From Verrucomicrobiota bacterium (GTDB lineage: Bacteria; Verrucomicrobiota; Kiritimatiellia; Kiritimatiellales; Tichowtungiaceae), in the NCBI GenBank assembly GCA_030619095.1, contig JAUXCB010000073.1, forward strand, positions 1 to 7,390: a stretch of DNA of 7,390 bases, in the 5' to 3' direction. Below are positions 5,656 to 7,390 of this stretch, in pieces; the first letter of the stretch is position 1; each line of letters begins with the position of its first letter. The position numbers and the translations under genes were made by a program. The notes beneath the pieces are model-generated. The model searched no databases, was not told the origin of the DNA, and saw only the letters and a program-made list of their open reading frames with translations.

Positions 5656-5684
5656 TTGGATATCGGTTAGTGGATATTTATTAT
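5656..5684 (+). promoter_or_regulatory. Candidate sigma-70-like promoter of zwf
   Basis: TTGGAT (5656-5661), a 17-nt spacer, then TATTAT (5679-5684, 5/6 to the -10 consensus), giving a leader of about 45 nt before the zwf ATG. An 8-bp palindrome CCTGCAGG (5693-5700) lies near the predicted transcription start. Identified by eye. Confidence 0.42.
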
Positions 5685-5708
5685 TGGCGAACCCTGCAGG
5701 CATGGCAA
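5680..5708 (-). promoter_or_regulatory. Candidate sigma-70-like promoter of lptG
   Basis: The minus strand reads TTGCCA (5708-5703, 5/6 to the -35 consensus), a 17-nt spacer, then AATAAT (5685-5680, 5/6 to the -10). The leader to the lptG ATG would be roughly 60-65 nt. The -10 box coincides with that of the zwf promoter on the other strand. Confidence 0.42.
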
Positions 5709-5723
5709 TATCTCAGCAGTTTA

Positions 5724-5728
5724 CAGGA
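5724..5728 (+). promoter_or_regulatory. Ribosome-binding site of zwf
   Basis: AGGAG stands about eight nucleotides before the ATG at 5737-5739 (CAGGAGAACCCTT-ATG). It is a normal strong site that fixes the start of the 499-residue product. Confidence 0.75.
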
Positions 5729-5736
5729 GAACCCTT

Positions 5737-7236
5737 ATGATCACGTTGGACGTGCAAATAGAAGAACCGGTCACATTTGTCATCTTCGGTGCCACAGGCG
5801 ACCTGACCCGCCGAAAACTCATTCCCGCACTCTATACGCTCTTTAAAGAAGGAGCCCTGACCTCCGGATTTTCCATCATCGGTTTTGCCCGCCGGGACTA
5901 CACGGACGAAACCTTCTGCCAACTGATGGAAGACGCACTGCGCGAACACTGCCGAATTCCGGTCGACGACCCGTCACTGAAGGCATTCTGTGCCCACCTC
6001 AGCTATCACCGAGGCGATATCTCCGACCCAACCGCCTACACCCGGCTGATGCAACGTTTCAATGACGAAGCCCTTCCCCCCAACCGCCTCTTTTACCTTT
6101 CGATCACCCCGGATCTTATTGAAACCGCAACTCATAACCTCTGCGAAAGCGGCCTGATTACACCGGCGGGTGGATCCCCCTGGTCACGCACCGTCGTGGA
6201 AAAACCTTTTGGACATGATTTAAACAGCGCGCAGAACCTCAATCGGATTCTTCTGGAGCACATAGATGAATCGCAGATCTACCGTATCGACCACTACCTC
6301 GGCAAAGAGACCGTACAAAACATCCTCTCCTTCCGCTTTGCGAACACCATCTTCGAGCCGGTCTTCAACCGCACCTATGTGGATCACATCCAGATTACCG
6401 CAGCGGAAACCGTCGGAATGGAAAGCGGGCGCGGTGCCTTTTACGACAAAACCGGCGCCCTGCGCGATATGGTGGCCAACCACCTCTTCCAGTTGCTCTG
6501 TCTGGTGACCATGGAGCCGCCCGACGGACTGGAAGCCAAATCGATCCGCAATGAGAAAATGAAAATTCTTCGGGCACTGGCCTTGGCCAGCTCCACCGCA
6601 GATCATCCCTCCGTCTGTTGCGGGCAGTATGCCGGCACCGAAACCGCCCCAGCCTTCCGCGAAGAAGAGCGGGTGGCCCCCGACTCCAACACCGAGACCT
6701 TCATTGCCCTGCGAATGGAGATTAACAACTGGCGCTGGGCCGGGGTGCCGGTCTACCTGCGCACCGGGAAAAATCTGGCAAAAAAAACAACAGAAATTTC
6801 TGTGCAGTTTAAAACCCCGCCTCTCTCGCTTTTCCAACACGTCGCCTGCAAAGGCGATCTGTGCGACCTGACCGGGGTTGAACCCAATACGCTCATATTC
6901 CGGATTCAGCCCGATGAAGGAATTTTCCTGCAGGTTTCAGCCAAACGGCCCAGCATGCAACTGGTGGTAGAAAGTGTAGATATGGACTTTTCCTACTCCG
7001 GCAAATGGGACAAAGAGCTTCCGGAAGCCTACGAGCGGCTCCTGCTCGACGCGCTGCGCGGCGACTCGACCCTATTTACCCGTTCCGACGAAGTCGAAGC
7101 AGAATGGGAGGTGATCGACACGATTTTCTCCGGGACAAAAGAATGCAGCCCCAAGCCCTACCCATCCGGATCCTGGGGGCCAATGGAAGCCGACGCCCTG
7201 CTCATCAACCCCTCCAACGGTTGGAAAAATGAGTGA
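5737..7236 (+). CDS. zwf: Glucose-6-phosphate 1-dehydrogenase
   Basis: This enzyme oxidises glucose 6-phosphate to 6-phosphogluconolactone with NADP+ (or NAD+), the first step of the oxidative pentose phosphate or Entner-Doudoroff route, in the cytoplasm. The 499 residues agree with the family (about 480-510). The Rossmann dinucleotide loop is GATGDLTRRKL (18-28). EKPFGHDL (155-162) and the substrate-binding, active-site motif RIDHYLGKE (183-191, with His186 and Lys190) are intact. The catalytic-base region is YDKTGALRDMVANHLFQLL (236-254, with His249), and RTGK sits in the C-terminal domain. The end has the usual Trp-rich motif and PSGSWGP. MVANH in place of the common MVQNH is a mild variant. 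Arg at 25-26 after GDLT is compatible with NADP+ use. The gene ends by overlapping the cutA-like start by 8 nt, so the two are likely one transcript. Confidence 0.97.
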   Translation: MITLDVQIEEPVTFVIFGATGDLTRRKLIPALYTLFKEGALTSGFSIIGFARRDYTDETFCQLMEDALREHCRIPVDDPSLKAFCAHLSYHRGDISDPTAYTRLMQRFNDEALPPNRLFYLSITPDLIETATHNLCESGLITPAGGSPWSRTVVEKPFGHDLNSAQNLNRILLEHIDESQIYRIDHYLGKETVQNILSFRFANTIFEPVFNRTYVDHIQITAAETVGMESGRGAFYDKTGALRDMVANHLFQLLCLVTMEPPDGLEAKSIRNEKMKILRALALASSTADHPSVCCGQYAGTETAPAFREEERVAPDSNTETFIALRMEINNWRWAGVPVYLRTGKNLAKKTTEISVQFKTPPLSLFQHVACKGDLCDLTGVEPNTLIFRIQPDEGIFLQVSAKRPSMQLVVESVDMDFSYSGKWDKELPEAYERLLLDALRGDSTLFTRSDEVEAEWEVIDTIFSGTKECSPKPYPSGSWGPMEADALLINPSNGWKNE

Positions 7237-7390
7237 CACCCGACGGCTCTACATCACTACGCCATCTCACGAGGAGCCGGAAAAAACTGCCGAAACAGTA
7301 CTCACCGAACGGCTGGCCGCCTGCGCGAACATACTGGAGGGTGTTACATCCATCTTCTATTGGGAGGGAACACTCTGCCGAGAAACCGAA
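7229..7390 (+). CDS. cutA: CutA1-family divalent-cation tolerance protein, N-terminal half (cut by window edge)
   Basis: The ATG at 7229 lies inside the last codons of zwf (ATGAGTGA, 8-nt overlap), and the frame is open to the window end, giving 54 residues of a protein usually about 100-115 long. The sequence LYITTPSHEEPEKTAETVLT, then ERLAACANILEGVTSIFYWEG, is a clear CutA1 pattern: a beta strand ending in T(T/A)P, a helix ending in ERLAAC.N, then V.S.Y.WEG. CutA1 forms very stable trimers and has been linked to copper tolerance in E. coli, but its true biochemical role is unsettled. The overlap implies translational coupling with zwf. The family call is firm even though the C-terminal half is not visible. 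Confidence 0.92.
   Translation, partial: MSDTRRLYITTPSHEEPEKTAETVLTERLAACANILEGVTSIFYWEGTLCRETE

Noticed and set aside
6220..6840. 206-codon minus-strand open frame inside zwf
   Set aside because: It is a reverse-strand shadow of zwf, whose motifs are fully conserved in the plus frame; the antisense product looks like random composition.

Overview
The window looks like chromosomal core-metabolism and envelope DNA from a Gram-negative (diderm) bacterium. Envelope genes include an LPS-export permease of the LptF/LptG family, an MlaE-type phospholipid-transport permease and a secreted repeat protein. Metabolic genes are a type II citrate synthase and a glucose-6-phosphate dehydrogenase. The mixture, and especially the repeat protein built on 'LWPx/LFPx' motifs, reminds me of the PVC superphylum (Verrucomicrobia/Kiritimatiellae-like). 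That placement is an impression from protein style and was not tested. There are no signs of mobile elements, CRISPR, phage, or rRNA/tRNA genes.

Layout: six genes lie on the minus strand from about 5608 down to 1, and two on the plus strand from 5737 to the right edge. Reading the minus strand in its direction of transcription: lptG (5608-4526); a 125-nt gap with two small stem-loops and a candidate promoter; gltA (4400-3099); a small TPR protein only 12 nt downstream (3086-2685); a 254-nt intergenic region with inverted repeats and a possible 44-codon small ORF; a single-pass membrane protein with a predicted coiled coil (2430-1693); the LWPF-repeat secreted protein (1647-346); and, 10 nt later, the start of an mlaE-like permease that runs off the left edge. 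On the plus strand, zwf (5737-7236) overlaps the start of a cutA-like gene (7229 to the right edge) by 8 nt.

How the genes fit together: gltA and zwf are housekeeping carbon metabolism (TCA entry; oxidative pentose phosphate pathway). The lptG and zwf promoters appear to face each other in a 128-nt divergent region and may share one -10 element. The left-hand cluster (coiled-coil membrane protein, LWPF-repeat protein, mlaE) is packed like an operon. It is the most promising place for something undescribed: a secreted repeat protein, probably outer-membrane or periplasmic, coupled to a retrograde or anterograde lipid-transport permease. That functional link is inferred from gene order only.
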